Shown piece after piece: positions 41,090-49,110 of a stretch of 64,000 nt of DNA. Positions within the stretch are counted from its first letter, which is position 1. Each line of letters begins with the position of its first letter. The notes under the pieces were generated by a model. That model was given only the letters and a program-made list of their open reading frames with translations, was not told where the DNA came from and ran no database searches. Origin of the DNA: an uncultured Lachnospiraceae bacterium (GTDB taxonomy: Bacteria; Bacillota; Clostridia; Lachnospirales; Lachnospiraceae); NCBI GenBank assembly GCA_948441955.1, contig CAOJQZ010000002.1, positions 1 to 64,000 of the forward strand. Reading direction: 5' to 3'. The position numbers and the translations under genes were made by a program.

Positions 41090-43222
41090 TTACATACTTT
41101 TCCTTTCTGCAATCTCAGCCATCTTCGCCTCATTCAGCCGGGTATCTCCCTTCACCCTGGAATAGGACAGATATCCGTTCATCCTGTCAATCTTTGTCAG
41201 ATTCTTACTGCCGCATACCGGGCACACATCCATGGAAAGCTCCTCATGCCCGCAGTTATCGCAGTAGGCAAGGGACAGATTTACACCTTCATAATAGCCT
41301 CTGTCCATGGCGCGCCTTACTAAAGACTTGATAGCCTCTCTGTTATAATTAATCGGATATTTTACATACTGAATCTTTCCGCCGTTACTTAAATTCCAGA
41401 ACCGCCCCTCCAGATCCTGCTTCTCGATAGGGGTAATATCCTCCGTCACATGACAATGAAAGCTATTGCTTACATACTCCCTGTCCGACACATTTTCAAT
41501 AATTCCATATTTCTTTCTGAACTGCTGGACCTGAACGCCGCACAGATTCTCAGCCGGCGTCCCGTAAATGGCATAGAGGCGGCCGTCTTCTTTTTTAAAT
41601 TCATTAATCTTATCATTAATATGCTGAAGCGTGTCAATAGCAAACTGTCCGTCCTCTGCCAGAGACTTTTTATTATGAAGCTGCTGAAGCTCATTTAACG
41701 CGGTAATTCCAAAGGAAGCTGTAGCTGCCTTAAGAAGAGGCTTAATCTTGTCATACAGTCCCAAGTGACCGCCGTAAAAGCCGCCCTCGCAGTAAGCCAG
41801 CGGATTGGTGGATGCCTTTAATTCTCCCAGGTAATCATAGGTTCTAAGATGCAGCTGACGGATAAGCTCCAGATAATAATCCAGTACTGTAAAGAAGTCC
41901 TTGCTCTCCTGTCTTGCCTTCGCATAGATCATGGGAAGATGAAGGCTGATAGCGCCGATATTAAACCTTCCTACAAACACCGGCTCATCCTTTTCATCCG
42001 CCGGCTCCATACCGCCTCTTTCGTACCACGGAGAAAGAAACGCGCGGCATCCCATGGGGCTTATAATCTTTCCATACTTCTTATATATACTTGACACATA
42101 TCCCTCTCCTGTAAGGCTTAACCAGTCCGGGTACATGGTCTTCGCAGAGCAGTCTATCCCCGCTTCAAACACATCCTCCAAGGGACCTCCCGGCCCGTGA
42201 AGCTTCTCATCATATAAAAACACAATCTTTGGGAACAGCACCGGCTTTTTATGGCCCTTCTTTCCCTGACCGTTCTTGCGCACCTCCAGCATCTTAAGGG
42301 TCACCAGCTTTCCGTATTCACTTGTCACCGTTCCTGCCGTAACCGTTATAAACGGATAATCTCCCCTGCTTGAGGAAACCGAATTAAACTTATATTCCCA
42401 GCCCTGAAAGCCCTGCTCCATCTCCTTTTCAAGGTCTGCCCACGCCACACGCTGCACCGTCTCCTCATCGAGCCCCAGATCACGGTATTTTTTTATTAGC
42501 TTTTTATGAGATTTTTCCGCATAGGGCTCCAGAATATCGTCCACGCTTGGCACGGTAAAACCGCCGTACTGCTGGCTTGCCGCACTTAAAACAATATCCC
42601 CGATAACGTCAAAGGCTGTATCCAGTGTCTTCGGCTCATTATACCAGAGATTCCCCATCTCAAAACCGCCGCTTAACACTTCCTTTACATCAAAAAGACA
42701 GCAGTTCATGGTATCCCTTCTTGCCGACATGTCATGAATGTAAATGTAGCCGTCCCGGATTGCCTGGATCTCCTCCACCGTCAGGAAAAATTTCTTATAC
42801 AGCTCCTTATTCAGCTCATTAAAAATAAGACTTCTCTTGGTAGATACAAGAGCGCTGTCCGTATTGCTGTTCTCCTTGTCCCCGATATACATGATAGACT
42901 GGCTCTTTTTATAAACATCGTCTAACATCTGTACAAAATCCTGCTTATAATTCCGGTAATCCTTGTAGCTCTTGGCAACCGCCGCATTGACTCTCTCAAG
43001 AGCGCCTTCCACTACATTGTGCATCTCTGCAATGGGAATTTCCGTAATGCCAAGCTCTTCCACCTTCTCCTCCACAAATTTGCAGATAAATCCTATCTCC
43101 TCATCCGTGAACTTAATAAGCGCCCGGTACGCGGACTTATTTACAGCCACAACAACCTTCTGGACGTTGAATTCTTCCTTGGTTCCATCCTTTTTTACTA
43201 CCTTCACATCTCTTGTCAGCAT
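41090..43222 (-). CDS. nrdD: Anaerobic ribonucleoside-triphosphate reductase
   Basis: A class III reductase of about 710 aa. An ATP-cone domain (KVVKKDGTKEEFNVQKV) lies at the N terminus, followed by a large catalytic barrel, four zinc Cys (YCDNCGHEEL and DVCPVCGS) and the glycyl-radical segment YSRVKGDTRLNEAKM with the radical Gly about 20 residues from the end. It makes dNTPs from NTPs without oxygen. Start: MLTRDVKVVKKDG at 43222 fits the family; a GTG at 43267 would add 15 residues and cannot be excluded. Forms an operon with nrdG and dut. Confidence 0.95.
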   Translation of the reverse strand: MLTRDVKVVKKDGTKEEFNVQKVVVAVNKSAYRALIKFTDEEIGFICKFVEEKVEELGITEIPIAEMHNVVEGALERVNAAVAKSYKDYRNYKQDFVQMLDDVYKKSQSIMYIGDKENSNTDSALVSTKRSLIFNELNKELYKKFFLTVEEIQAIRDGYIYIHDMSARRDTMNCCLFDVKEVLSGGFEMGNLWYNEPKTLDTAFDVIGDIVLSAASQQYGGFTVPSVDDILEPYAEKSHKKLIKKYRDLGLDEETVQRVAWADLEKEMEQGFQGWEYKFNSVSSSRGDYPFITVTAGTVTSEYGKLVTLKMLEVRKNGQGKKGHKKPVLFPKIVFLYDEKLHGPGGPLEDVFEAGIDCSAKTMYPDWLSLTGEGYVSSIYKKYGKIISPMGCRAFLSPWYERGGMEPADEKDEPVFVGRFNIGAISLHLPMIYAKARQESKDFFTVLDYYLELIRQLHLRTYDYLGELKASTNPLAYCEGGFYGGHLGLYDKIKPLLKAATASFGITALNELQQLHNKKSLAEDGQFAIDTLQHINDKINEFKKEDGRLYAIYGTPAENLCGVQVQQFRKKYGIIENVSDREYVSNSFHCHVTEDITPIEKQDLEGRFWNLSNGGKIQYVKYPINYNREAIKSLVRRAMDRGYYEGVNLSLAYCDNCGHEELSMDVCPVCGSKNLTKIDRMNGYLSYSRVKGDTRLNEAKMAEIAERKSM

Positions 43223-43318
43223 ATAACTCTTTTTCTTCCCTTCATCTATATTTAGTGTGCATGTCACACTCCACCACTACATCATGTGTTTTATAGAGGC
43301 TGTCTGAATATAATCTTA

Positions 43319-43334
43319 TCACTATATACGTAAC
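43319..43334 (-). promoter_or_regulatory. Weak candidate NrdR box upstream of nrdD
   Basis: TCACTATATACGTAAC resembles the NrdR consensus (ACACwATATATwGTGT) only partly. It lies about 100 bp upstream of the nrdD start. A second, even weaker match lies near 43274. Listed only because NrdR control of nrdD is common. Confidence 0.2.
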
Positions 43335-43365
43335 AGCGTCAACGGATCAAGCCTGAAAATATTTC

Positions 43366-43394
43366 ACAAAAATAGAGCCTTACGAGGCTCTATT
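43366..43394 (-). terminator. Terminator region between nrdD and the AGCS gene
   Basis: AATAGAGCCT-TACG-AGGCTCTATT, perfect 10-bp stem with a 4-nt loop; the minus strand continues with TTTTGTGAAATATTTT. It ends the transcript of the AGCS gene before nrdD. Confidence 0.88.
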
Positions 43395-43463
43395 CATTGT
43401 ATAATATTATTTTTTCAATTTCCACCTTCTATACGGATTTCGACAAATAATTTCAGATTACAC

Positions 43464-44846
43464 TTATTCCTTCACCACCGGAACAGGCGTATAATCCTTC
43501 GCATCCAGATTGTGGATGTATTTCTTTGTTTCTTTCACAATCACGTTGGACAGAAGAAGCACTGCCACCAGGTTTGGAATGGCCATCAGGGCATTTAGAA
43601 TATCCGCCACTGTCCACACCACATTAAGACTGATGATCGGAGCAATCACGGCAACTGCTATGTAAAGGGCACGGTAAGGCATAAGCCCCTTCCTGCCTGC
43701 AAAGTATTCCACGCACCGCTCTCCATAATATGCCCATCCAAGAATGGTAGAGTACGCAAAGGTAACGATTCCAAGGGTCAGCACAATCGGGCCGAATACT
43801 GGAATCTGGCCAAACGCCAGAGTAGAAAGAACACCGCCGTCCCCAATCTGATCCGCGTTAATATTCGGATTTTTCATAATCGTTGTCACAAGCACCAGAC
43901 CCGTCATCAGGCAGACAACCACCGTGTCCCAGAAGGTTCCGGTAGAAGAAACAAGGGCCTGACGGACCGGATTCCTTGTCTGTGCCGCAGCAGCCGCAAT
44001 AGGCGCCGAGCCCATGCCCGATTCATTTGAAAATAAGCCCCTTGCCACTCCGTACTGGATAGCCAGACGGATACCGGAGCCCACAAGGCCGCCTGCCGCC
44101 GCCCCCGGCGTAAACGCTAATCTGCAGATCGTGACAACAGCCGGAAGAATAAAGTCATAGTTAATACAAAGAATAATGATACATCCCAGTACATAGAACA
44201 GCGCCATAAAAGGAACCAGCTTCTCGCATACCCTGGCAATGGACTTGATACCTCCGAAAATTACAATTGCCGTCAAAATACCGACTACAGCTCCTACCAT
44301 CCATTTGGGAATTTCAAAATTTCCCTGGGCAATATTTGCAATTGCATTTACCTGCGTCGCGCAGCCGATTCCAAAAGAAGCAAATGCAGCAAAAAAAGCA
44401 AAAATCATGGCAAGCCACTTCATATGAAGCCCCCTCTCAAGGGCATACATGGCTCCGCCCTGCATACGGCCGTCCCTTGTTTTCACCCGGTATTTTACAG
44501 CAATCAGGGATTCCGAATATTTCGTCGCAATTCCAAATACACCGGTAAGCCAGCACCAGAGCACAGCGCCCGGTCCTCCAAGGGCAATGGCTGTACCTAC
44601 CCCCACAATATTTCCGGTACCGATAGTAGCCGCAAGGGCTGTGGCAAGAGCGCCGAACTGGGATACCTCCCCCTCTCCGTCCGTATCCTTCGTCACGGAA
44701 AGCTTAATCCCCTTTGTTATCGTATATTTCTGGATAAATCCTGTACGAATCGTCATAAAAAGATGTGTGCCGAACAGCAGAATAATCATCCACCATCCCC
44801 ATACCCATCCGTCAATTCTATTTATCATATCTGCAATCTGTTCCAT
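43464..44846 (-). CDS. Sodium:alanine/glycine symporter (AGCS family)
   Basis: A 460-aa membrane protein with about 11 helices. Family marks: ALAATIGTGNIVGVGTAIA near residue 70, LWCWLTGVFGIATKYSE, FSNESGMGSAPIAAAAA, and the C-terminal LNALMAIPNLVAVLLLS. It imports Ala or Gly with Na+. The ends are a charged C-terminal tail (KDYTPVPVVKE). Monocistronic. Confidence 0.96.
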   Translation of the reverse strand: MEQIADMINRIDGWVWGWWMIILLFGTHLFMTIRTGFIQKYTITKGIKLSVTKDTDGEGEVSQFGALATALAATIGTGNIVGVGTAIALGGPGAVLWCWLTGVFGIATKYSESLIAVKYRVKTRDGRMQGGAMYALERGLHMKWLAMIFAFFAAFASFGIGCATQVNAIANIAQGNFEIPKWMVGAVVGILTAIVIFGGIKSIARVCEKLVPFMALFYVLGCIIILCINYDFILPAVVTICRLAFTPGAAAGGLVGSGIRLAIQYGVARGLFSNESGMGSAPIAAAAAQTRNPVRQALVSSTGTFWDTVVVCLMTGLVLVTTIMKNPNINADQIGDGGVLSTLAFGQIPVFGPIVLTLGIVTFAYSTILGWAYYGERCVEYFAGRKGLMPYRALYIAVAVIAPIISLNVVWTVADILNALMAIPNLVAVLLLSNVIVKETKKYIHNLDAKDYTPVPVVKE

Positions 44847-45124
44847 AAAAAACTCCCTTCTCTTTTCCTTTTTTTATTATATTACAAATGACATGGGGAC
44901 ATTATAGCTTATTTGAAAGAAAATAGCAAGAATTGTTATAAAACAGCTATATTTTTCTTCTCATATATCCCCATATATTCTTCACAAAAAACACGATTAA
45001 TCCGCCAAAATCTTTAAAATTCATCAAATCTCTTTATATTTAACGCCTATTTCGTCCCTATATGAGAAGGATAAAGAAATGTATACAAATATATTTTTTA
45101 TCAATTTTCAGAAAATTTAACCAT
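44847..45124. other. AT-rich intergenic stretch, nothing recognised
   Basis: About 280 bp between the AGCS start and the terminator at 45125. It must contain the AGCS promoter, but no good -35/-10 pair stands out on the minus strand. The short plus-strand reading frame at 45062-45253 has no coding character. A single CATGGGGACATT at 44891 resembles half of the hairpin motif discussed in the findings. Confidence 0.5.
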
Positions 45125-45157
45125 AAAAAAACAAACAGAATCTTCCGTTTGTTTTTT
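45125..45157 (-). terminator. Terminator after the 45.2-45.8 kb gene
   Basis: AAAAAACAAAC / GTTTGTTTTTT stem around AGAATCTTCC; both strands end in T runs. It lies 22 bp after the stop of the minus-strand gene. Confidence 0.8.
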
Positions 45158-45178
45158 AATATGATTTATGATTGTAAT

Positions 45179-45484
45179 TTATGCCCGGACATCTATCCTA
45201 TTTACTGCTTCCGGAATTTTATTCAGCTCTTTGAGATCTACTCCATAATCTGATAAGTTTCTTACCTCTGAGGTGTCGATTTCCACCTCATCCCAGCTCC
45301 AGAGCAATCCGTAAGATTTTACGGAATCCTCAAAATCCGTTTCCGTTCTATACCTGTATTCTGCTAGCTCTTTCCCCGTATAGTCCCTGTATCTTTCCTT
45401 CAGCTCACCTGTCAGCCCTTCTAGTTTCGCCTTTCCATCTACTTTTCGGAACCATACCCTGCCATTTTTTCGTACTCTGAACAC
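45179..45484 (-). CDS. Unknown protein, C-terminal part of a probably frameshifted gene
   Basis: A reading frame of up to 101 codons, ending GVDLKELNKIPEAVNRIDVRA. Its only start is a GTG without a ribosome-binding site, and an in-frame TAA lies just upstream. The coding quality is good from KVDGKAKLEGLTGELKE onward. It overlaps the 126-aa frame upstream by 46 bp in the -1 frame relative to it. Joining the two by one -1 shift in the A-rich overlap would give a protein of about 210 aa. No family recognised; acidic and Tyr-rich near YRDYTGKELAEYRYRTETDF. Confidence 0.5.
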   Translation of the reverse strand: MFRVRKNGRVWFRKVDGKAKLEGLTGELKERYRDYTGKELAEYRYRTETDFEDSVKSYGLLWSWDEVEIDTSEVRNLSDYGVDLKELNKIPEAVNRIDVRA

Positions 45485-45819
45485 AAATATTTAAGCCGTG
45501 TCTCCATATAAGTGATACCATCTGTCACAGCTCCCACCGCCTGATAATATACATTCATTTTCTCTGCGGTTTTTCCTTGCACGTCCTTTCCCGCAACATG
45601 GAGATCTAATAATCCTGCCGGATCTGCGGCCTGCATCTTAGTATTTGTGCTCCTTCCTTCACTGTCCCCGGACAACGCCGCTATTTTCTCATTTATCTCT
45701 TTTTGCTTTCGTATTCTCTGTAAATCTGCTGTTCTTGCAGAACCAGGCAGAGGCTGCACGGATGAAATCTTGCCGGGACCATTCTTTATCCAGGGCATAT
45801 TCTGAATATTAATCCGCAC
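45439..45819 (-). CDS. Unknown protein, N-terminal part of a probably frameshifted gene
   Basis: A 126-aa frame starting MRINIQNMPWIKNG, with a helical, Lys/Glu-rich centre (ADLQRIRKQKEINEKIAAL) and MNVYYQAVGAVTDGITYMET. The end CSEYEKMAGYGSEK stops where the next frame takes over. A GGGGGTGT-type ribosome-binding site precedes the ATG. No family recognised. It lies next to the decayed two-component system genes, so it may itself be a remnant or a mobile-element passenger. Confidence 0.55.
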   Translation of the reverse strand: MRINIQNMPWIKNGPGKISSVQPLPGSARTADLQRIRKQKEINEKIAALSGDSEGRSTNTKMQAADPAGLLDLHVAGKDVQGKTAEKMNVYYQAVGAVTDGITYMETRLKYLCSEYEKMAGYGSEK

Positions 45820-45882
45820 GAATCCACACCCCCTTTAAAATATATCTTCTTATATTGAAATATCGGCGTTTATCTGAAAAAT

Positions 45883-46183
45883 CTAAAGAATCTTAAGCGA
45901 AATTGTCAGTACATGCTCTTTAATAATCCGCCGAAAGAGAGCCTCCCATTTTTTCGATTAGAGCCTTGGATATAGCTAAGCCTAAGCCTGTCGATTTTCG
46001 GGCGCTATTAACTGTATAGGAACGGTCAAACAGCCGTTCAGCCTGTACCTCTGTTAATCCGGAAGCTTGATTTGAAAACAGGAACTCCTTGTTTTCCGTT
46101 AAAACTATTTTCAGGTCAAGGCTTTTTCATTTCCCATGTGCCCGCTGCGGTTAATGTGCTTGGAATCTTTCTTTGTCAACTTG
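45883..46183 (-). pseudogene. Remnant of a sensor histidine kinase (ATPase domain)
   Basis: On the minus strand, translation in one frame from about 46117 reads SGLTEVQAERLFDRSYTVNS then STGLGLAISKALIEKMGG and SADY, then a stop. This is the G-box/C-terminal part of a HATPase_c domain. After a one-base shift the frame continues KEHVLTISLKIL, the normal kinase end. The segment before it (VDKERFQAH) resembles the start of the N-box region but is broken by stops. No N-terminal sensor or His box remains. Confidence 0.8.
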
Positions 46184-46222
46184 AATAGAAATATCATCAT
46201 CAACAATTAAAATATACTTCAT
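46184..46222 (-). pseudogene. Start of a response regulator gene, truncated
   Basis: ATG followed by KYILIVDDDISI, the typical first strand and acidic pocket (DDD) of a receiver domain. After this the sequence changes to kinase-like residues, then stops at 46151. GAGAGAAAG lies before the ATG. A deletion seems to have joined the regulator start to the kinase end. Confidence 0.75.
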
Positions 46223-46250
46223 TTTCTTTCTCTCTTGGTATTTTTACCGC

Positions 46251-46286
46251 AAATAATTAAGGGTACGCCGGCTGCGGCATACCCTT
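46251..46286 (-). terminator. Terminator of metA
   Basis: On the minus strand AAGGGTATGCCG / CGGCGTACCCTT (11 of 12 pairs) with a 4-nt loop, then AATTATTTG. It lies 33 bp past the metA stop codon. Confidence 0.8.
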
Positions 46287-46318
46287 CACATTTCTTCCTG
46301 TCATTTTACAATACCACG

Positions 46319-47239
46319 CTAAAACGGCGTCCCATAAAGGTCATACGGCGTCACCTGATACACATAATAATTGAGCCAGTTCGTATAAAGATTATTGGCA
46401 TGTGCCCGCCATGTAAGAAGGGGGCCTCTCTCCGGGTCATTCCCTGCATAATAATTTTCCGGCATCTCGATAGAAAGTCCTTTTCCTAAATCCCGCTTAT
46501 ATTCTCCGTCCAGCGTTATCCGATCATATTCGGGATGACCCATAACAAATATCTGCCTTCCATCTTTTGCCATAGCAAGAAACAGACCCGCTTCTTCTGA
46601 TTCCGCTAAAACCGTCAACCCCTTTTCCCCGCGGATTTTATCCATAGGCACCTCCGTATGCCTCGAATGAGGCGCCAAAAACACATCGTCGAAGCCTCTC
46701 ACAAGCGGAATCTTCCGGTTCAGCACCTTATGCCGGAACACGCCGAACATCTTATGGGGAAGCTGCACTTTATCAATTCCATAGTGATAGTAAATTCCTG
46801 CCTGCGCTCCCCAGCACAAGTGAAGGGTGGATGTCACATTGGTCTTGCTCCACTCCATAATCTCCTTTAATTCTTCCCAGTAATCCACCTCTTCAAAGGG
46901 CATCTGCTCCACCGGAGCCCCGGTGATAATGAAACCATCGAACTTTTGCTCCTTAATCTCGCTGAATTTCTGGTAGAATTTATTCAAATGGCTGGTAGGC
47001 GTATTTTTGGACTCATGGCTGGATACCGTAATAAAGGATACGTCCACCTGCAGAGGCGTGTTGGACATGGAGCGCAGTATCTGAAGCTCTGTATCCTCCT
47101 TAAGCGGCATCAGATTTAAAAGCCCGATTGTAATCGGACGGATATCCTGATGGGCAGCCCGGTGCTCGTCCATGACAAATATATTTTCCTTCTCCAGTAT
47201 TTCCTTTACCGGAAGGTCATTCTGTACCCGTATCGGCAT
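46319..47239 (-). CDS. metAA: Homoserine O-acetyltransferase (MetA family)
   Basis: A 306-aa MetA enzyme that activates homoserine for methionine synthesis. The catalytic Cys142 is in LHLCWGAQAG; the His/Glu partners are in FVMGHPEYDR. Position 111 in ITGAPVEQMPFEEVDYW is Glu, which in characterised members selects acetyl-CoA, while Gly selects succinyl-CoA. So acetyl transfer is predicted. It follows the AI-2E-type transporter by 3 bp. No SAM riboswitch is seen before it. Confidence 0.94.
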   Translation of the reverse strand: MPIRVQNDLPVKEILEKENIFVMDEHRAAHQDIRPITIGLLNLMPLKEDTELQILRSMSNTPLQVDVSFITVSSHESKNTPTSHLNKFYQKFSEIKEQKFDGFIITGAPVEQMPFEEVDYWEELKEIMEWSKTNVTSTLHLCWGAQAGIYYHYGIDKVQLPHKMFGVFRHKVLNRKIPLVRGFDDVFLAPHSRHTEVPMDKIRGEKGLTVLAESEEAGLFLAMAKDGRQIFVMGHPEYDRITLDGEYKRDLGKGLSIEMPENYYAGNDPERGPLLTWRAHANNLYTNWLNYYVYQVTPYDLYGTPF

Positions 47240-47242
47240 AAT

Positions 47243-48601
47243 CTACTCCTCTTTTCCCTCTGTATTTTCTGTCTCCACTTCCGGATTAATATAATTCCCC
47301 CCGGAATCCACATAGCTTTTCTTATCATAATACCCGGTATCCGTCGGAAGCTTTTTGCGTTTCAGCCGGTTGTCCACAATCATCTCAGCGATATAATAAA
47401 GCACCGCAAAAGTAGGAACTCCCATCACCATTCCGGCAAATCCGAAAAGTCCTCCGCCAAGAAGAATGGCTACAATGACCCAGAAAGCCGAAAGACCGGT
47501 AGAGTTTCCAAGAATCTTTGGCCCCAGTATATTCCCGTCAAACTGCTGCAAAAGAAGAATGAAAATCACAAAATAAAGTCCCTTCATGGGATCGCTCAGC
47601 AAAATGAGAACAGTACTGGGAACTGCACCAATATACGGTCCAAAAAACGGAATCACATTGGTGACTCCCACAATCACACTTACCAGCATCACATAGGGCA
47701 TATTTAAAAGAGAAAGACCAAAAAAACACAGTATGCCGATAATTGCGGAGTCAATAATCTTTCCAATAATAAAACCGCCGAAAATCTCGTTGCTCTTTGT
47801 CGTAAGATGGAGGATCATATTGGCATGATCCACATTAAATATAGCGTAGATACCTTTTTTACTCTGACGCACAAACAGCTCCTTGCTGAATAATATGTAT
47901 ATGGACACAATAACTCCGATTAAAATATTAAATATCTCGTTCAGAACATTTATTACGCCCTCTGTCAAATTCGACATCAGCTCATTTGTCTTATCCAGAA
48001 GGTCCGTCCGCATCCAGTTCATAAACATATCCGTACCTTCCTCAAGGGCCGTCTTGATAAACGTTCCCGTCGTAGAATCATCAAGCCTCGCTTCATTGAG
48101 CCTGTCCAGTGCATTTCCAATCTGTCTCGGAAGCGTAAATACAAGATTTTTAATGCTCACGTACAGCTCGGGAATCAGAAGATTGAATAACGCCGCCACT
48201 AAAAGGATCAGCAAAATCAATGCCGCAAAAATGCCCACGGCCCGGGACATCTTCCGTGCCCTGTCCACCTGCGTCATCCGTTTCTCCAAAATCGGAACAA
48301 GCACCATATCTACCTTATTCACAATAGGATTCAAAAGATACGCAATGACAAAACCATACACCACCGGCTTTAAGACTACAAATACACGTGAGACTCCCGC
48401 TGAGATATCTGTCATTCTAAGCAGAGCAAAGTAAAACAAAATACTGGCGGCAACAACTAGAAAATATGTCATTCCGCGGCTGAACTGCTGCCTGATTTTT
48501 GAGGGCCCTTTCTTTCCCAAAATCGGTCTTTCCTCGTAATATGCCTGTTCCTGCTTCTTTCCTGCTTTTTCTGATTCTTCTTTTCTATCCTTATTTTCCA
48601 T
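47243..48601 (-). CDS. AI-2E family transporter (PerM/YtvI-like)
   Basis: A 452-aa membrane protein with 7-8 helices: an early pair (about 42-62, 73-95), a long amphipathic middle (about 160-235), and the C-terminal set with GFIIGKIIDSAIIGILCFFG, PFFGPYIGAVPSTVLILLSDP and GNILGPKILGNSTGLSAFWV. The family name comes from an AI-2 export claim; many members instead act as Na+/H+ antiporters or are uncharacterised. The start MENKDRKEE at 48601 is preferred, as it is followed by the charged tail typical of relatives. Cotranscribed with metA. Confidence 0.9.
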   Translation of the reverse strand: MENKDRKEESEKAGKKQEQAYYEERPILGKKGPSKIRQQFSRGMTYFLVVAASILFYFALLRMTDISAGVSRVFVVLKPVVYGFVIAYLLNPIVNKVDMVLVPILEKRMTQVDRARKMSRAVGIFAALILLILLVAALFNLLIPELYVSIKNLVFTLPRQIGNALDRLNEARLDDSTTGTFIKTALEEGTDMFMNWMRTDLLDKTNELMSNLTEGVINVLNEIFNILIGVIVSIYILFSKELFVRQSKKGIYAIFNVDHANMILHLTTKSNEIFGGFIIGKIIDSAIIGILCFFGLSLLNMPYVMLVSVIVGVTNVIPFFGPYIGAVPSTVLILLSDPMKGLYFVIFILLLQQFDGNILGPKILGNSTGLSAFWVIVAILLGGGLFGFAGMVMGVPTFAVLYYIAEMIVDNRLKRKKLPTDTGYYDKKSYVDSGGNYINPEVETENTEGKEE

Positions 48602-48669
48602 CAAAAAATTTCGACCTTTCCTGAACATATAGTCTATTATAACCGTTCCACAAATTCCAGTCAACCAAA

Positions 48670-48694
48670 AAGGGAAAGCTCTCTTGGCTTTCCC
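48670..48694 (-). terminator. Terminator of the DUF1540 gene
   Basis: On the minus strand GGGGAAAGCC / AGCTTTCCCT stem with a short loop, then TTTTTGG. It ends the DUF1540 transcript before the AI-2E gene. Confidence 0.85.
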
Positions 48695-48715
48695 CGTAAA
48701 AGGTAAAACATAATT

Positions 48716-49039
48716 TTACGCGCATCCGCATTTAAAAGTTGCGCACTCTGTCTGCTCACACTGGCATGCATTTCCGCCTTCCACGCTGATTTTTCCTGCG
48801 TGGCAGTGGCATTCATCATTGTATACACAATCTGTAGCCTTACAGTCGATTTTGCTTGTGGCAGTCGCTTCCTTCATATCATTGCTGTAGGAATTGCCGT
48901 CCTTCTTTTCCTGAAAGCTGTCGCAGCAGGTGTCCGCAGCATACTTTGCAGAGCTTCCCCCCACCTCGATTTTATCCAGATCGCAGTAATAGTCTTTATT
49001 GTGCAGACACGTCTGTACAGTACATCTTAACTCTGGCAT
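48716..49039 (-). CDS. DUF1540 domain protein, two Cys-rich repeats
   Basis: A 107-aa protein with two DUF1540 units: residues 1-41 (LRCTVQTCLHNKDYYCDLDKIEVG ending in DTCCDSF) and 63-105 (IDCKATDCVYNDECHC then CQCEQTECATF). Each has four to five Cys in a Cx(n)CxYN...C pattern and probably binds zinc or another metal. The family is common in Firmicutes, often in spores or in stress settings; function unknown. AGGAGG lies before the ATG. Confidence 0.92.
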   Translation of the reverse strand: MPELRCTVQTCLHNKDYYCDLDKIEVGGSSAKYAADTCCDSFQEKKDGNSYSNDMKEATATSKIDCKATDCVYNDECHCHAGKISVEGGNACQCEQTECATFKCGCA

Positions 49040-49110
49040 AATCTGACCTCCTTTATTAAAATAATATCAAGGTTATTATGCCCGGATTTTCCTTTTTTAG
49101 TTATGAAAAA

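Noticed and set aside
43274..43289. Second NrdR box near nrdD
   Set aside because: Match to the consensus is poor and the spacing to the other weak candidate does not fit paired NrdR boxes.
45062..45253. Plus-strand 63-codon frame in the AT-rich gap
   Set aside because: It runs through a strong terminator hairpin and into the antisense of the 101-codon frame, with no start signal.
47240..47300. SAM (S-box) riboswitch for metA
   Set aside because: There are only 3 bp between the AI-2E-type gene and metA, so no leader exists there.
47243..48601. Functional link of luxS and the AI-2E-type transporter as a quorum-sensing pair
   Set aside because: The family name is historical, the genes are 23 kb apart and no Lsr-type genes are present.
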